From: Vicinamibacterales bacterium
Lineage (GTDB): Bacteria > Acidobacteriota > Vicinamibacteria > Vicinamibacterales > 2-12-FULL-66-21
Reading direction: 5' to 3'
Assembly (NCBI GenBank): GCA_035699745.1
Contig: DASSPH010000107.1
Location: 62,001-126,000, forward strand
Length of the DNA stretch: 64,000 nt
This document shows positions 17,529-25,754 of the stretch, piece by piece. Positions within the stretch are counted from its first letter, which is position 1; every line of letters starts with the position of its first letter. A program made the position numbers and the translations under genes. Under the pieces are notes generated by a model. The model was given only the letters and a program-made list of their open reading frames with translations, had not been told where the DNA came from and made no database searches.

Positions 17529-18625
17529 CGGCGGTTCTGGCTTCGTACGTATTTCTTCACGGCGCGCGGTCCGACCTCCGCCCCGTAGACGTTCCCGGCG
17601 CGGTCCACCGCGACTCCTTCGGCGCCGCTCGTACTGCTGGCACAGGGCGCGTCTGGAGCGGGCCGCTGATCCGGCTTGCAGGTCGGCCAGGGATCCGGAA
17701 TGAACCAGCGGATCGACCCGTCCTTCGCGCTGCCGATGCGGATGCCGCGCTTCCACTCGCCGTGCGCCGGGTTCACCGACCCGGACTCGGAATCGGCGAC
17801 ATAGATGTTGTCGTCGCGATCGATGGCGATGCCGCTCGGGCGGCTGAACTGCGTCCACTCCGCCAGATAGGTGCCGTCCTGATCGAGGATCTGGATCCGG
17901 TTGTTGCTGCGATCGCCGACGAACAGCCGTCCCTTCGAGTCCATCGCCAGCGCGTGCGGCTGATCGAACTCGCCTGGTCCCTTCCCGAACCTGCCGAAGC
18001 TCCTGATGAACCTGCCGGTGCGATCGAACTTGAGGATCCGCGCGTTCGATCCCTCCGCCGACGAGTGTCCTTCAGACACGAAGATGTCGCCGTTCGGCGC
18101 GACCAGCACGTCGTTGGGCTGATAGAAGTACTCGGCGTCGCGCCCGCCGCCCGCCTTGCCGAGCGTCATCAACAGCTTTCCCTGAGGACTGTACTTGAAG
18201 ACCTGGTGGCCGATCAGCGTCGCCGGTGCCGGAAGCAGCGGTGAGTCCGCCGGCGCGCCGCGCGCGCGTCTCGGACGGTTGTCCTGCCCGTCGGTGATCC
18301 AGACGTTCCCGTCACGATCCACGTGAAACCCGTGCGGGAAGATCATCGTCCCCGCGCCGAAGCTGGCGAGCAGCCTGCCGGACGCGTCGAACTTGAGAAT
18401 GGGATCGAGCGTCGAGCCGAGGCACGTATTCGCGCCGCAGCGCTCCCCGACCCAGATCGACGTCCCGTCCCGGTCGACGTCCACCGCGCTCGTCGCCCCC
18501 CACACACGCCCGTCGGGCAGTGTGAAATGATGCGCGATCGTCTGGTACGGGTTCGGGAGATCGTTGGTCGGCGCCTGCGCGGCGGTCGCCAGCACGGCGG
18601 ACGCGAGTGCCGCCGCCAGCGTCAC
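17525..18625 (-). CDS. Secreted NHL-repeat beta-propeller protein (third in operon)
   Basis: The 366-residue product has a signal peptide and several NHL blades, each with a G-N/D-I/V-x-V-x-D/E strand: W-I-T-D-G-Q-D-N-R, I-F-V-S-E-G-H, L-F-V-G-D-R-S-N-N-R and I-Y-V-A-D-S-E-S-G. Such six-bladed propellers often bind ligands or act as lyases (peptidyl-amidating-lyase-like). The N-terminal part has a Cys pair, C-G-A-N-T-C. A GTG at 18625 gives a clean signal peptide; the region before it has no better start and this choice is uncertain. It lies 23 bp after the second propeller gene. Confidence 0.85.
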   Translation of the reverse strand: MTLAAALASAVLATAAQAPTNDLPNPYQTIAHHFTLPDGRVWGATSAVDVDRDGTSIWVGERCGANTCLGSTLDPILKFDASGRLLASFGAGTMIFPHGFHVDRDGNVWITDGQDNRPRRARGAPADSPLLPAPATLIGHQVFKYSPQGKLLMTLGKAGGGRDAEYFYQPNDVLVAPNGDIFVSEGHSSAEGSNARILKFDRTGRFIRSFGRFGKGPGEFDQPHALAMDSKGRLFVGDRSNNRIQILDQDGTYLAEWTQFSRPSGIAIDRDDNIYVADSESGSVNPAHGEWKRGIRIGSAKDGSIRWFIPDPWPTCKPDQRPAPDAPCASSTSGAEGVAVDRAGNVYGAEVGPRAVKKYVRSQNRR

Positions 18626-18648
18626 GACCAGCCGCTCGCGAGTGTGCC

Positions 18649-19827
18649 CTACCTGCCTGGCCACACGGTCCCCTGATCCAGCCTGGTCACGGGCGCCAGC
18701 CCCTTGTACACGAACTTCTGCAGCCGCCGTCCCTCGTAGGTCTCGACCGTATACATGTTTCCCTTCGAGTCCAGCGCGATGCTGTGGACCCCGAAGAACT
18801 GGCCCGGCTGCCGGCCGCCGTCGCCGAACGACGTGAGAATCTCCAGCGAGTCGCGCAGCATGACGTAGACCTTCTCGTTCTTGCCGTCCGCCAGGAACAA
18901 GTACTTCTGCTCCGGATCCTTCGAGAATGCGACGTCCCAGACCGAACCGTCGCCGAGGGTGTTGGCCGCGATGAACTTTTCCTTGACGAACGTTCCGTCG
19001 GAGCGGAACACCTGAAGCCGATCGTTCGGGCGATCGCAGACGTAGACGAAGCCGTCGTGCGACAGATCCGCGCAGTGCACCGGCGTGCGGAACTGCCTGG
19101 CCGGCGGCGCCTTGGGGTCGTAATTGCCCGGATTGGTATCGTCCGGCTTGTTGCCGTACGCTCCCCAGTACCGCTTGAACTTCCCGGTGTCGGCGTCGAT
19201 CACCACGACGCGCCTGTTGCCGTAGCCGTCGGCGATGTAGGCCTCGTTCGCTCCGGCGTCGACGAAGATCTTCGCCGGCCGCCCGAAGTTCTCCGTGTCG
19301 TTGCTGCCCTTGTTCTGCCCCGGCTTGCCAATCTGCATCAGGAACTTGCCGGCTCTGGTGAACTTCACCACGTGCGCGTCGTTGCCTTCGTTGGCGCCGA
19401 TCCACACGTTGCCTTTGTGGTCCACCGCGATGCCGTGGTTCGACGCCGGCCAGTCGTAGCCCTCGGCGGGACCTCCCCAGTGACCGACCACGTTGCCGGC
19501 CGGATCGAACTCGAGAACGGGCGGCGCCTTCACGCAGCACGACGCCGTCGGCGGGTTCTGACTGGCGGCCGCCTCGTTGGCGCCGAGCAGGTTGTCGCGG
19601 TGCACGATCCAGACGTGATCCTGGTCGTCGACCGTCACGCCGATGACCTGTCCGAGCACCCAGTTGTTGGGCAGCCGCTTCGGCCACAGCGGATCGACTT
19701 CGAACCGGGGCGCCATCGCGGCGCGCTTCGCCTGCGTTTCCGCCGCCCGGGCGGCGGTTCGTTCGGCGAGTCCGAGCGCGGCGAGCGCGGCGGCGAAGGA
19801 AAGGCCGATGAGAACGTCCCGCGTCAC
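18649..19827 (-). CDS. Secreted NHL-repeat beta-propeller protein (second in operon)
   Basis: The 392-residue product starts at a GTG that overlaps the previous stop (GTGA), with an N-terminal hydrophobic segment. The mature N-terminus F-E-V-D-P-L-W-P-K-R-L-P closely matches that of the first propeller, as do D-H-V-W-I-V-H-R and S-C-C-V-K-A-P-P-V-L-E-F-D with vicinal cysteines. At least five blades follow (V-W-I-G-A-N-E-G, A-Y-I-A-D-G-Y-G-N-R, V-Y-V-C-D-R-P-N-D-R and others). It and the first propeller are clear paralogues. Function unknown. Confidence 0.87.
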   Translation of the reverse strand: MTRDVLIGLSFAAALAALGLAERTAARAAETQAKRAAMAPRFEVDPLWPKRLPNNWVLGQVIGVTVDDQDHVWIVHRDNLLGANEAAASQNPPTASCCVKAPPVLEFDPAGNVVGHWGGPAEGYDWPASNHGIAVDHKGNVWIGANEGNDAHVVKFTRAGKFLMQIGKPGQNKGSNDTENFGRPAKIFVDAGANEAYIADGYGNRRVVVIDADTGKFKRYWGAYGNKPDDTNPGNYDPKAPPARQFRTPVHCADLSHDGFVYVCDRPNDRLQVFRSDGTFVKEKFIAANTLGDGSVWDVAFSKDPEQKYLFLADGKNEKVYVMLRDSLEILTSFGDGGRQPGQFFGVHSIALDSKGNMYTVETYEGRRLQKFVYKGLAPVTRLDQGTVWPGR

Positions 19828-20999
19828 CGCCCGCCTCCCTTCGGCACGAATTTCTGCACGCGCTTTCCTTCGAGCGTCTCGCCGGTGTAGACGTTGCCCC
19901 TCGAGTCGACGGCGACGCTGCCGACGCTGTAGAACGTTCCCGGATAGCGGCCGCCGCCGCCGAAGCTGCCGACCACCTCGAGGGTGTCGCGGCGCAGGAT
20001 GAAGACCTTCTGATCGTGGCCGTCGGCGACGAACAGGAACCGCTGCTGCGGATCGGCCGACAGCGCCAGATCCCACACCGATCCGGTGCCGCGCGTCTCC
20101 CTGGCGACAATGCCCTGCTTCAGCGGCTTGCCGGACCTGTCGAACGCCTGGACGCGATTGTTGCCGCGGTCGCAGACGTACACCGTCCCGTCCCTGGCGA
20201 TCTCGACGCAGCTGACGGTGCGGAACTCACCGTCACCCGATCCCCCCCACTGCCGCTTGTACGCACCGGTCGCGGCGTCGAACACGACGACGCGACGGTT
20301 GACGAAACCGTCCGCGACGTAGACTTCGCTGGCGGCCGCATCGACCGCGATGCCCGCCGGCCGGTTGAGCGCCGTCGTGCTGTCGTTGCCGCCCGGCGCG
20401 CCCGCCTTGCCGATCTGGAGCAGGAACTCTCCGGTGCGCGAGAACTTCAGCACGTGAGCGTCGACGGGGCGCGCCGGCGCGTCCGCGGGGCGGTTCTGCG
20501 AGGCCGCTGCGCCCGCTGCCGGCGCCGGCGTCGTGGAGCGCCCCGGACGGGCGTTGGCGCTGCCGGGGATCTCCGGCGGACCTGCAGCGGCGATCCACAC
20601 GTTGCCCCTGGCGTCGACGGTGATTCCTCCCGGCGACACCGGCCAGTCGTAGTTGTCGCCGCGGCCGCCCCAATGACTGACGAGGTTGCCGGCGGCGTCG
20701 AATTCCAGCACCGGCGGTGCCGGCACGCAGCACTCGTCCGCCGTCCTGGGGGTGGTCGCCGCGCCGATCTCCGTCCGTGCGGTCATCGAATCGTAGCCGC
20801 GATGCACTACCCAGACGTGGTCGCGGGCGTCGACGGCGACGCCCGTCACCGAGCCGAGCAGCCAGTGATTCGGGAGCGGCCTGGGCCAGAGCGGATCCAC
20901 CTCGTAGGCAGGGCCGGTCGTCTGCAGACCGGCGGCGCGAACTGCGAAGGCCGACACGATGGCGAGCGCCATGACGCCGGAAGGTGCCGATCTGCTCAT
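19824..20999 (-). CDS. Secreted NHL-repeat beta-propeller protein (first in operon)
   Basis: The 391-residue product begins with a hydrophobic signal segment (about 1-25), then Y-E-V-D-P-L-W-P-R-P-L-P and D-H-V-W-V-V-H-R, shared with the second propeller. Vicinal cysteines occur in D-E-C-C-V-P-A-P-P-V-L-E-F-D. A Pro/Ala/Arg-rich insert of about 35 residues (about 150-185) interrupts one blade. The ATG has a good GGAGAG 7 bp upstream and a -10 TATACT about 30 bp upstream, so this start is firm. It is the promoter-proximal gene of a four-gene operon of exported proteins and is divergent from the HupE-like gene. Confidence 0.88.
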   Translation of the reverse strand: MSRSAPSGVMALAIVSAFAVRAAGLQTTGPAYEVDPLWPRPLPNHWLLGSVTGVAVDARDHVWVVHRGYDSMTARTEIGAATTPRTADECCVPAPPVLEFDAAGNLVSHWGGRGDNYDWPVSPGGITVDARGNVWIAAAGPPEIPGSANARPGRSTTPAPAAGAAASQNRPADAPARPVDAHVLKFSRTGEFLLQIGKAGAPGGNDSTTALNRPAGIAVDAAASEVYVADGFVNRRVVVFDAATGAYKRQWGGSGDGEFRTVSCVEIARDGTVYVCDRGNNRVQAFDRSGKPLKQGIVARETRGTGSVWDLALSADPQQRFLFVADGHDQKVFILRRDTLEVVGSFGGGGRYPGTFYSVGSVAVDSRGNVYTGETLEGKRVQKFVPKGGGR

Positions 21000-21030
21000 G
21001 TTTCAGCTCTCCGCTGAGTCCGCGACGCGC

Positions 21031-21038
21031 AGTATACT
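21031..21038. promoter_or_regulatory. Palindromic shared -10 (AGTATACT) for divergent genes
   Basis: AGTATACT is its own reverse complement, so TATACT reads on both strands. On the plus strand the hexamer ends 7 nt before the GTG at 21046, a leaderless arrangement. On the minus strand about 31 nt separate it from the ATG at 20999, which has its own GGAGAG. One symmetric element may therefore fire both promoters. Confidence 0.55.
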
Positions 21039-21045
21039 CCGCGCC

Positions 21046-22410
21046 GTGCGGTGGACAGACCGGCTTGGCGCGGCCGCGGCCGCGGTCGCGCTTCTCCTCT
21101 GCGTGCCGGGCGCGGCGCGGGCGCACGACATTCCGGCGTCGGTCGTGGTGCAGGCGTTCGTGCGGCCGCAGCAGCACACGCTGCGCGTGCTGGTCCGCGT
21201 TCCGCTCGCCGCCATGCGCGACGTCGAGTTTCCCCTCACGCCGGACGGGCTGCTCGACATCGCGCGCGGCGATCAGGTCCTGCGCGACGCGGCGATGCTC
21301 TGGATTGCGCGCGACCTCGAGGTCTACGAAGAGAACACCCGCCTGGACGTCCCGCGGATCGCCGCCGTGCGCGTCTCGCTGCCGTCCGACCGCTCGTTCG
21401 TCACGTATGAACGCGCGCTGGCGCACGTCACCGGACCGCCGCTGCGGCCCGACACGGCGGTGATCTGGAACCAGGCGCTGTTCGACGTGCTGCTCGAGTA
21501 CGGCGTGCGCTCCGACCGCAGCGCGTTCTCGATCCGCCCGGCGCTGGCGCGGCTCGGCGTCCGCGTCGTCACCGTGCTGCGCTACCAGCCGCCGGCGGGC
21601 GCCGAACGCGCCTTCGAGTACGCCGGCGATCCGGGGCTGCTCCGGCTCGATCCGCGCTGGCACCAGGCGGCGTGGCGGTTCGTGCAGCTCGGGTTCGCGC
21701 ACATTCTCGACGGCACGGATCACCTGCTGTTCCTCTTCTGCCTGGTGATCCCGTTCCGCCGCTTCGGCGCGCTCGTGCTCATCGTCACCGCTTTCACCAT
21801 CGCGCACTCGATCACGCTCATCGCCGCGGCGTCCGGGCTGGCGCCCGATGCGCTGTGGTTCGCACCGCTGGTCGAGACCGCCATCGCGGGCTCGATCCTC
21901 TACATGGCGCTCGAGAACATCGCCGGCGCGACCAACGTGCAGCGCCGGTGGCTGATCGCGTTCGCGTTCGGCCTGGTCCACGGGTTCGGGTTCTCGTTCG
22001 CGCTGCGGGAGACGCTGCAGTTCGCCGGCTCGCACCTCCTCACGTCGCTGCTCGCGTTCAACCTGGGCGTCGAGGCCGGCCAGCTCTTCGTGCTCGCGAT
22101 GCTGGTGCCGGCGCTGCAGCTGCTGTTCCGGTTCGTCGTCGCCGAGCGGGTCGGCACGATCATGCTGTCGGCGCTCGTGGCGCACACCGGCTGGCACTGG
22201 ACGGCGGAGCGATGGGATCGGCTGCGGCAGTTCGAGGCGCCGGCGCTGTCGATCGCCGGCGTGACCGGCGTGCTGCGGTGGCTGATCCTGATGGTCGCGG
22301 CGGCGGCGGTCGTCTGGCTGATCAGGCTGGGGGCGCGCAGGAAACGGACCGCCGCAATGGACTACCGGCCGAACCCGGAACCGGCGCACGAGACACGCGA
22401 ACCTGTGTAG
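21046..22410 (+). CDS. HupE/UreJ-family membrane protein with N-terminal periplasmic domain
   Basis: The 454-residue product has a signal peptide ending A-R-A-H-D, a periplasmic beta-rich domain (about 25-205), and six or seven helices of the HupE/UreJ type. These carry conserved His motifs: F-A-H-I-L-D-G-T-D-H-L-L-F, I-A-H-S-I-T-L, V-H-G-F-G-F-S-F and A-H-T-G-W-H-W. HupE relatives are nickel/cobalt transporters, but this larger subfamily is uncharacterised. An upstream ATG (20959) would overlap the promoter and spoil the signal peptide, so GTG 21046 is chosen. The PQQ dehydrogenase gene follows after 70 bp. Confidence 0.85.
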   Translation: MRWTDRLGAAAAAVALLLCVPGAARAHDIPASVVVQAFVRPQQHTLRVLVRVPLAAMRDVEFPLTPDGLLDIARGDQVLRDAAMLWIARDLEVYEENTRLDVPRIAAVRVSLPSDRSFVTYERALAHVTGPPLRPDTAVIWNQALFDVLLEYGVRSDRSAFSIRPALARLGVRVVTVLRYQPPAGAERAFEYAGDPGLLRLDPRWHQAAWRFVQLGFAHILDGTDHLLFLFCLVIPFRRFGALVLIVTAFTIAHSITLIAAASGLAPDALWFAPLVETAIAGSILYMALENIAGATNVQRRWLIAFAFGLVHGFGFSFALRETLQFAGSHLLTSLLAFNLGVEAGQLFVLAMLVPALQLLFRFVVAERVGTIMLSALVAHTGWHWTAERWDRLRQFEAPALSIAGVTGVLRWLILMVAAAAVVWLIRLGARRKRTAAMDYRPNPEPAHETREPV

Positions 22411-22480
22411 CGGCACGCTCGAGCGAGGGCGCGCAGGGGACCGCGGGGCGACGCCCCCGGATGATCGAAGGAGTTGGACG

Positions 22481-24700
22481 ATGACCCGAATGGCTGTCCG
22501 ATCGGCGTCGATGGTGCTCCTGCTCGCGGCCGCCGGCGTCGCGTGGACGGGATTGCGGCTCTCGGGCCAGGCGGCGCGCGGCGCGGCGACGGCCGGACCG
22601 GGGTCCTTCGTGGCGTCCACGGCGAAGGGAGACTGGCCCAGCTACACGGGCGACACGCGCGGCTCGCGCTATTCGCCGCTGGCACAGATCACGGCGGAGA
22701 ACTTCAACGATCTCGAGGTGGCGTGGCGGTTCAAGACCGACAGCCTCGGCACCCGTCCCGAGTACAAGCTGGAAGGGACGCCGCTGGTCGTGAACGGCAT
22801 CATGTACACCACGGCCGGCACGCGGCGGTCGGTGATCTCGCTGGATGCGGCGACAGGAGAGCTGCTGTGGGTCCATCGCTACCCTGAGGGGACGCGCGGG
22901 GCGAACGCGCCGCGCCAGCTCTCCGGCCGCGGACTCGCCTACTGGACCGACGGCCGCGGCGACGAGCGCATCATCTACTTCACGCCGGGCTACCGGATGA
23001 TTGCGCTGCACGCCAGGACCGGCCAGCCGGTCAGGACGTTCGGCACCGACGGCGTCGTCGATCTCAAGGTCGGCGCGGTGTTCGGCAACCGTCAACCGAT
23101 CGATCTCGAGACCGGAGAGATCGGCATCCACTCGACGCCGGTGGTGGTGAAGAACGTCGTGCTGGTCGGCTCGTCCATGAAGGAAGGCATGACGGTCACG
23201 ACCCACAACAACACCAAAGGGCTGGCGCGCGCCTACGACGCGCGGACCGGGAAGCTGCTCTGGACGTTCCACACGATTCCGCGTCCCGGCGAGTTCGGCA
23301 GCGAGACCTGGCTGGACAACTCGTGGGCGGTGAACGGCAATGCCGGCATCTGGACGCAGATCAGCGTCGACGAGGAGCTGGGCCTCGTCTACCTCCCGGT
23401 CGAGACGCCCACGTCGGACTTCTACGGCGGCAAGCGGCCGGGCAACAACCTGTTCGGCGAGAGCCTGGTCTGCGTCGATCTCGCGACCGGCAGGCGCAGG
23501 TGGCATTTCCAGTTCGTGCATCACCCGATCTGGAACGACGACATGTCCTCGGCGCCGCTCATCGCCGACGTCACGGTCGACGGAACGCCGCGCAAGGTCG
23601 TCGCCGTGCCGAGCAAGCAGGCGTGGCTGTATGTCTTCGATCGGGTGACCGGCGAGCCGATCTGGCCGATCGAGGAGAAGCCGGTGCCGAAGGGAGACGT
23701 TCCCGGGGAGTGGTATGCCCCGACGCAGCCACATCCGCCTGCCGCGCTGATGTACGGCCGCAACACCGTCACCGAAGACGATCTGATCGATTTCACGCCG
23801 GAGCTGCGCGCGCAGGCGAAGAAGCAGCTGGAACGCTACAAGTGGCTGCCCGGCGTCGTCTATACGCCGCCGATCGTCGGGAACACCAGCGGGCTGCTCG
23901 GCGCGATCAACATCGGCCACATCAACGGCGGCACGAACTGGCCGGGCGGCGGCTACGATCCCGAGCTGCGCACCGTGTTCGTTCACGCCAACACCTCGTC
24001 GGTGCAGTCGGGCTCGGTCGCCCCACCGCCCCCGGGATTCTCTGACCTTCCCTATCAGGACGGCGTCGTCGGACAGCCGTTCCGGCTGCGCGAAGCGGCG
24101 GGGACGGGGACCTATGCGGACGTCTCGCAGCGCGCGCGCGGCGGGCAGCCGGGCGGCCAGGCCGCGGGCGCGGCGCAGGCGGGCACGGCGACGCCGGCGG
24201 CGCCCGCCTCGGGACGCGGCGGTGGCGGCGGCGAGGGCGGCGGCGGGCTGACGGTGCAGGGGCTCTCGATCATCAAGCCGCCCTACAGCGTCCTGGCGGC
24301 GATCGATCTGGACAAGGGTGCGGTGAAATGGCGCGTGCCGCACGGTGAAACTCCCGACGTCGTCCGCAATCATCCGCTGCTCAAGGGAATGAACATTCCG
24401 CGCACCGGGCAGGGATCGAGTGTCGGACTCGTGATCACGAAGACGCTGGTGGTGCTCGGCGAGTCGCAGTTCACGACGCTGCCGGATCGCCCGCGCGGCG
24501 CGATGCTCCGCGCCTACGACAAGGGCACCGGCAAGGAAGTCGGCGCCGTGTTCATGCCGGCGCCGCAGAGCGGCTCGCCGATGACGTACCTGGCGAAGGG
24601 AAAGCAGTACATCGTGGTCGCGGTCAGCGGCGGGCCCTACTCCGGCGAGTACCTTGCGTTCGCGCTGCCAGGCGATGCTGCCGGCGCGAAGCAGCAATGA
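22481..24700 (+). CDS. PQQ-dependent dehydrogenase (quinoprotein, membrane or periplasmic)
   Basis: The 739-residue eight-bladed quinoprotein propeller has a signal sequence, then W-P-S-Y-T-G-D-T-R-G-S-R-Y-S-P-L and tryptophan-docking blade motifs (A-A-T-G-E-L-L-W, A-R-T-G-K-L-L-W-T-F). It also has H-H-P-I-W-N-D-D, typical of glucose/alcohol-dehydrogenase-type quinoproteins. A Gly/Ala-rich linker of about 50 residues (about 545-590) is low complexity. An AAGGAG sits 8 bp before the ATG. The cytochrome c downstream (4-bp overlap) is a natural electron acceptor. The substrate alcohol or sugar is not predictable. No PQQ synthesis genes are in the window. Confidence 0.88.
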   Translation: MTRMAVRSASMVLLLAAAGVAWTGLRLSGQAARGAATAGPGSFVASTAKGDWPSYTGDTRGSRYSPLAQITAENFNDLEVAWRFKTDSLGTRPEYKLEGTPLVVNGIMYTTAGTRRSVISLDAATGELLWVHRYPEGTRGANAPRQLSGRGLAYWTDGRGDERIIYFTPGYRMIALHARTGQPVRTFGTDGVVDLKVGAVFGNRQPIDLETGEIGIHSTPVVVKNVVLVGSSMKEGMTVTTHNNTKGLARAYDARTGKLLWTFHTIPRPGEFGSETWLDNSWAVNGNAGIWTQISVDEELGLVYLPVETPTSDFYGGKRPGNNLFGESLVCVDLATGRRRWHFQFVHHPIWNDDMSSAPLIADVTVDGTPRKVVAVPSKQAWLYVFDRVTGEPIWPIEEKPVPKGDVPGEWYAPTQPHPPAALMYGRNTVTEDDLIDFTPELRAQAKKQLERYKWLPGVVYTPPIVGNTSGLLGAINIGHINGGTNWPGGGYDPELRTVFVHANTSSVQSGSVAPPPPGFSDLPYQDGVVGQPFRLREAAGTGTYADVSQRARGGQPGGQAAGAAQAGTATPAAPASGRGGGGGEGGGGLTVQGLSIIKPPYSVLAAIDLDKGAVKWRVPHGETPDVVRNHPLLKGMNIPRTGQGSSVGLVITKTLVVLGESQFTTLPDRPRGAMLRAYDKGTGKEVGAVFMPAPQSGSPMTYLAKGKQYIVVAVSGGPYSGEYLAFALPGDAAGAKQQ

Positions 24701-25125
24701 CGCGTGCGGCGGCATTTGGACTGCTGCTCTGGGTCGCGGCGCTTGCGCCGGCGCTCTCCGGCCAGCCGGGCACGCGAACCGTCTGGGACGGCGTGTATAC
24801 GGAGGAACAGGCGAAGCGCGGCGAGGCTCTGTACATGACGCGCTGCGTCCATTGCCACGGAACGACGCTCGGCGGCGCCGTCGACGGCGCCGCGGCGCTC
24901 ACCGGCGCCACCTTCAACGGCAACTGGAACGGCGTCTCGCTCGACTTGATGCTCGACCGGGTCCGCACGACGATGCCGGTGGACAATCCGGCGACGCTCA
25001 GCCGCCAGCAGACGGCGGACCTGCTGGCGTTCGTGTTCAATGCGAACAAGTTCCCGCCCGGCAGGACGGAACTGCCCCGCCAGGCCGAGATGCTCGCGCT
25101 GATTCAGTTCAAAGCGACGAGATGA
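24697..25125 (+). CDS. Small periplasmic c-type cytochrome
   Basis: The 142-residue product has a signal peptide and one heme-binding C-V-H-C-H (about 50-54). A candidate axial Met lies in T-T-M-P-V-D-N-P (near residue 92), and the C-terminal helix A-D-L-L-A-F-V-F-N-A-N is typical of class I cytochromes. It overlaps the PQQ dehydrogenase by 4 bp, so it very likely accepts electrons from that enzyme. Confidence 0.92.
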   Translation: MTRAAAFGLLLWVAALAPALSGQPGTRTVWDGVYTEEQAKRGEALYMTRCVHCHGTTLGGAVDGAAALTGATFNGNWNGVSLDLMLDRVRTTMPVDNPATLSRQQTADLLAFVFNANKFPPGRTELPRQAEMLALIQFKATR

Positions 25126-25130
25126 GCGCT

Positions 25131-25159
25131 CAGTTCTCAGCGGCTGAACGCTGAAACTG
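25131..25159. terminator. Hairpin between convergent cytochrome c and pgsA genes
   Basis: CAGTTCTCAGCG, a 6-nt loop and CGCTGAAACTG form an 11-bp stem with one bulge in the 35-bp convergent gap. There is no U-tract. It probably serves both strands. Confidence 0.5.
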
Positions 25160-25160
25160 T

Positions 25161-25712
25161 CTACAGCCCTGACTGGGCGAAGCGGCGGTAGTAGTCGATG
25201 CCGGAGATCGTGGCGGCGAGCATCGCAATCCACAGCGCGATGATGCCGATCACGTAGAACTGCTGCAGCTGATCCTGGCCGAGGATCAGGGCGAGAATCG
25301 CGATCACTTCCGCGACCATCTTGAACTTGCCGAGCGGCGACGCGGCGATCACCATGCCCTTGCCGTGCGCGATGCTGCGGAGCACGGTGACGGCGAACTC
25401 GCGGCCGAGGATCACCGCGACCATCCACGCCGGCGCGAGATCGAGCTGCACCAGCGAGATCAGCGCGGCGGTGATGAGCAGCTTGTCGGCCAGCGGGTCC
25501 ATCAGCTGCCCGAGCGTGGTGATCTGCTTGCGCCGGCGCGCCAGGTAGCCGTCGAGCACGTCGGTGAGGGAGGCGACGCCAAAGATCGCCGCGCCGACCA
25601 GCTCCTTCGGGATCCCCAGGATCATCCGCCCCTCGAACTTCGTCAGCAGCACCACCACGAGCAGCGGCACGAGAAAAATCCTGCCGACGGTCAGGGCGTT
25701 CGGGAGGTTCAT
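25161..25712 (-). CDS. pgsA: CDP-diacylglycerol-glycerol-3-phosphate 3-phosphatidyltransferase
   Basis: This 183-residue integral membrane enzyme makes phosphatidylglycerophosphate, precursor of phosphatidylglycerol and cardiolipin. The CDP-alcohol phosphotransferase motif is intact: D-V-L-D-G-Y-L-A-R, eight residues, then G-Q-L-M-D-P-L-A-D-K. About five helices flank it. The N-terminus M-N-L-P-N-A-L-T-V-G-R is typical. The -10 lies 10 bp before the ATG in a palindrome shared with the divergent nucleotidyltransferase gene. Confidence 0.95.
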   Translation of the reverse strand: MNLPNALTVGRIFLVPLLVVVLLTKFEGRMILGIPKELVGAAIFGVASLTDVLDGYLARRRKQITTLGQLMDPLADKLLITAALISLVQLDLAPAWMVAVILGREFAVTVLRSIAHGKGMVIAASPLGKFKMVAEVIAILALILGQDQLQQFYVIGIIALWIAMLAATISGIDYYRRFAQSGL

Positions 25713-25714
25713 TC

Positions 25715-25744
25715 TTGGCGCGATTCTATCAAAAGCATAGAATC
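25715..25744. promoter_or_regulatory. Divergent promoter with 8-bp inverted repeat
   Basis: GATTCTAT, 7 nt, ATAGAATC (25722-25744) is a perfect inverted repeat. Each arm supplies a TAGAAT -10: plus strand 25738-25743, 11 nt before the ATG at 25755; minus strand 25728-25723, 10 nt before the ATG at 25712. On the plus strand TTGGCG (25715-25720) lies exactly 17 bp upstream as a -35. Confidence 0.6.
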
Positions 25745-25754
25745 AAGGATTGAC

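Noticed and set aside
22445-22457. GGGGC/GCCCC hairpin before the PQQ dehydrogenase gene as a terminator or riboswitch
   Set aside because: The stem is only 5 bp with a 3-nt loop and no U-run. It may be chance in this GC-rich sequence.
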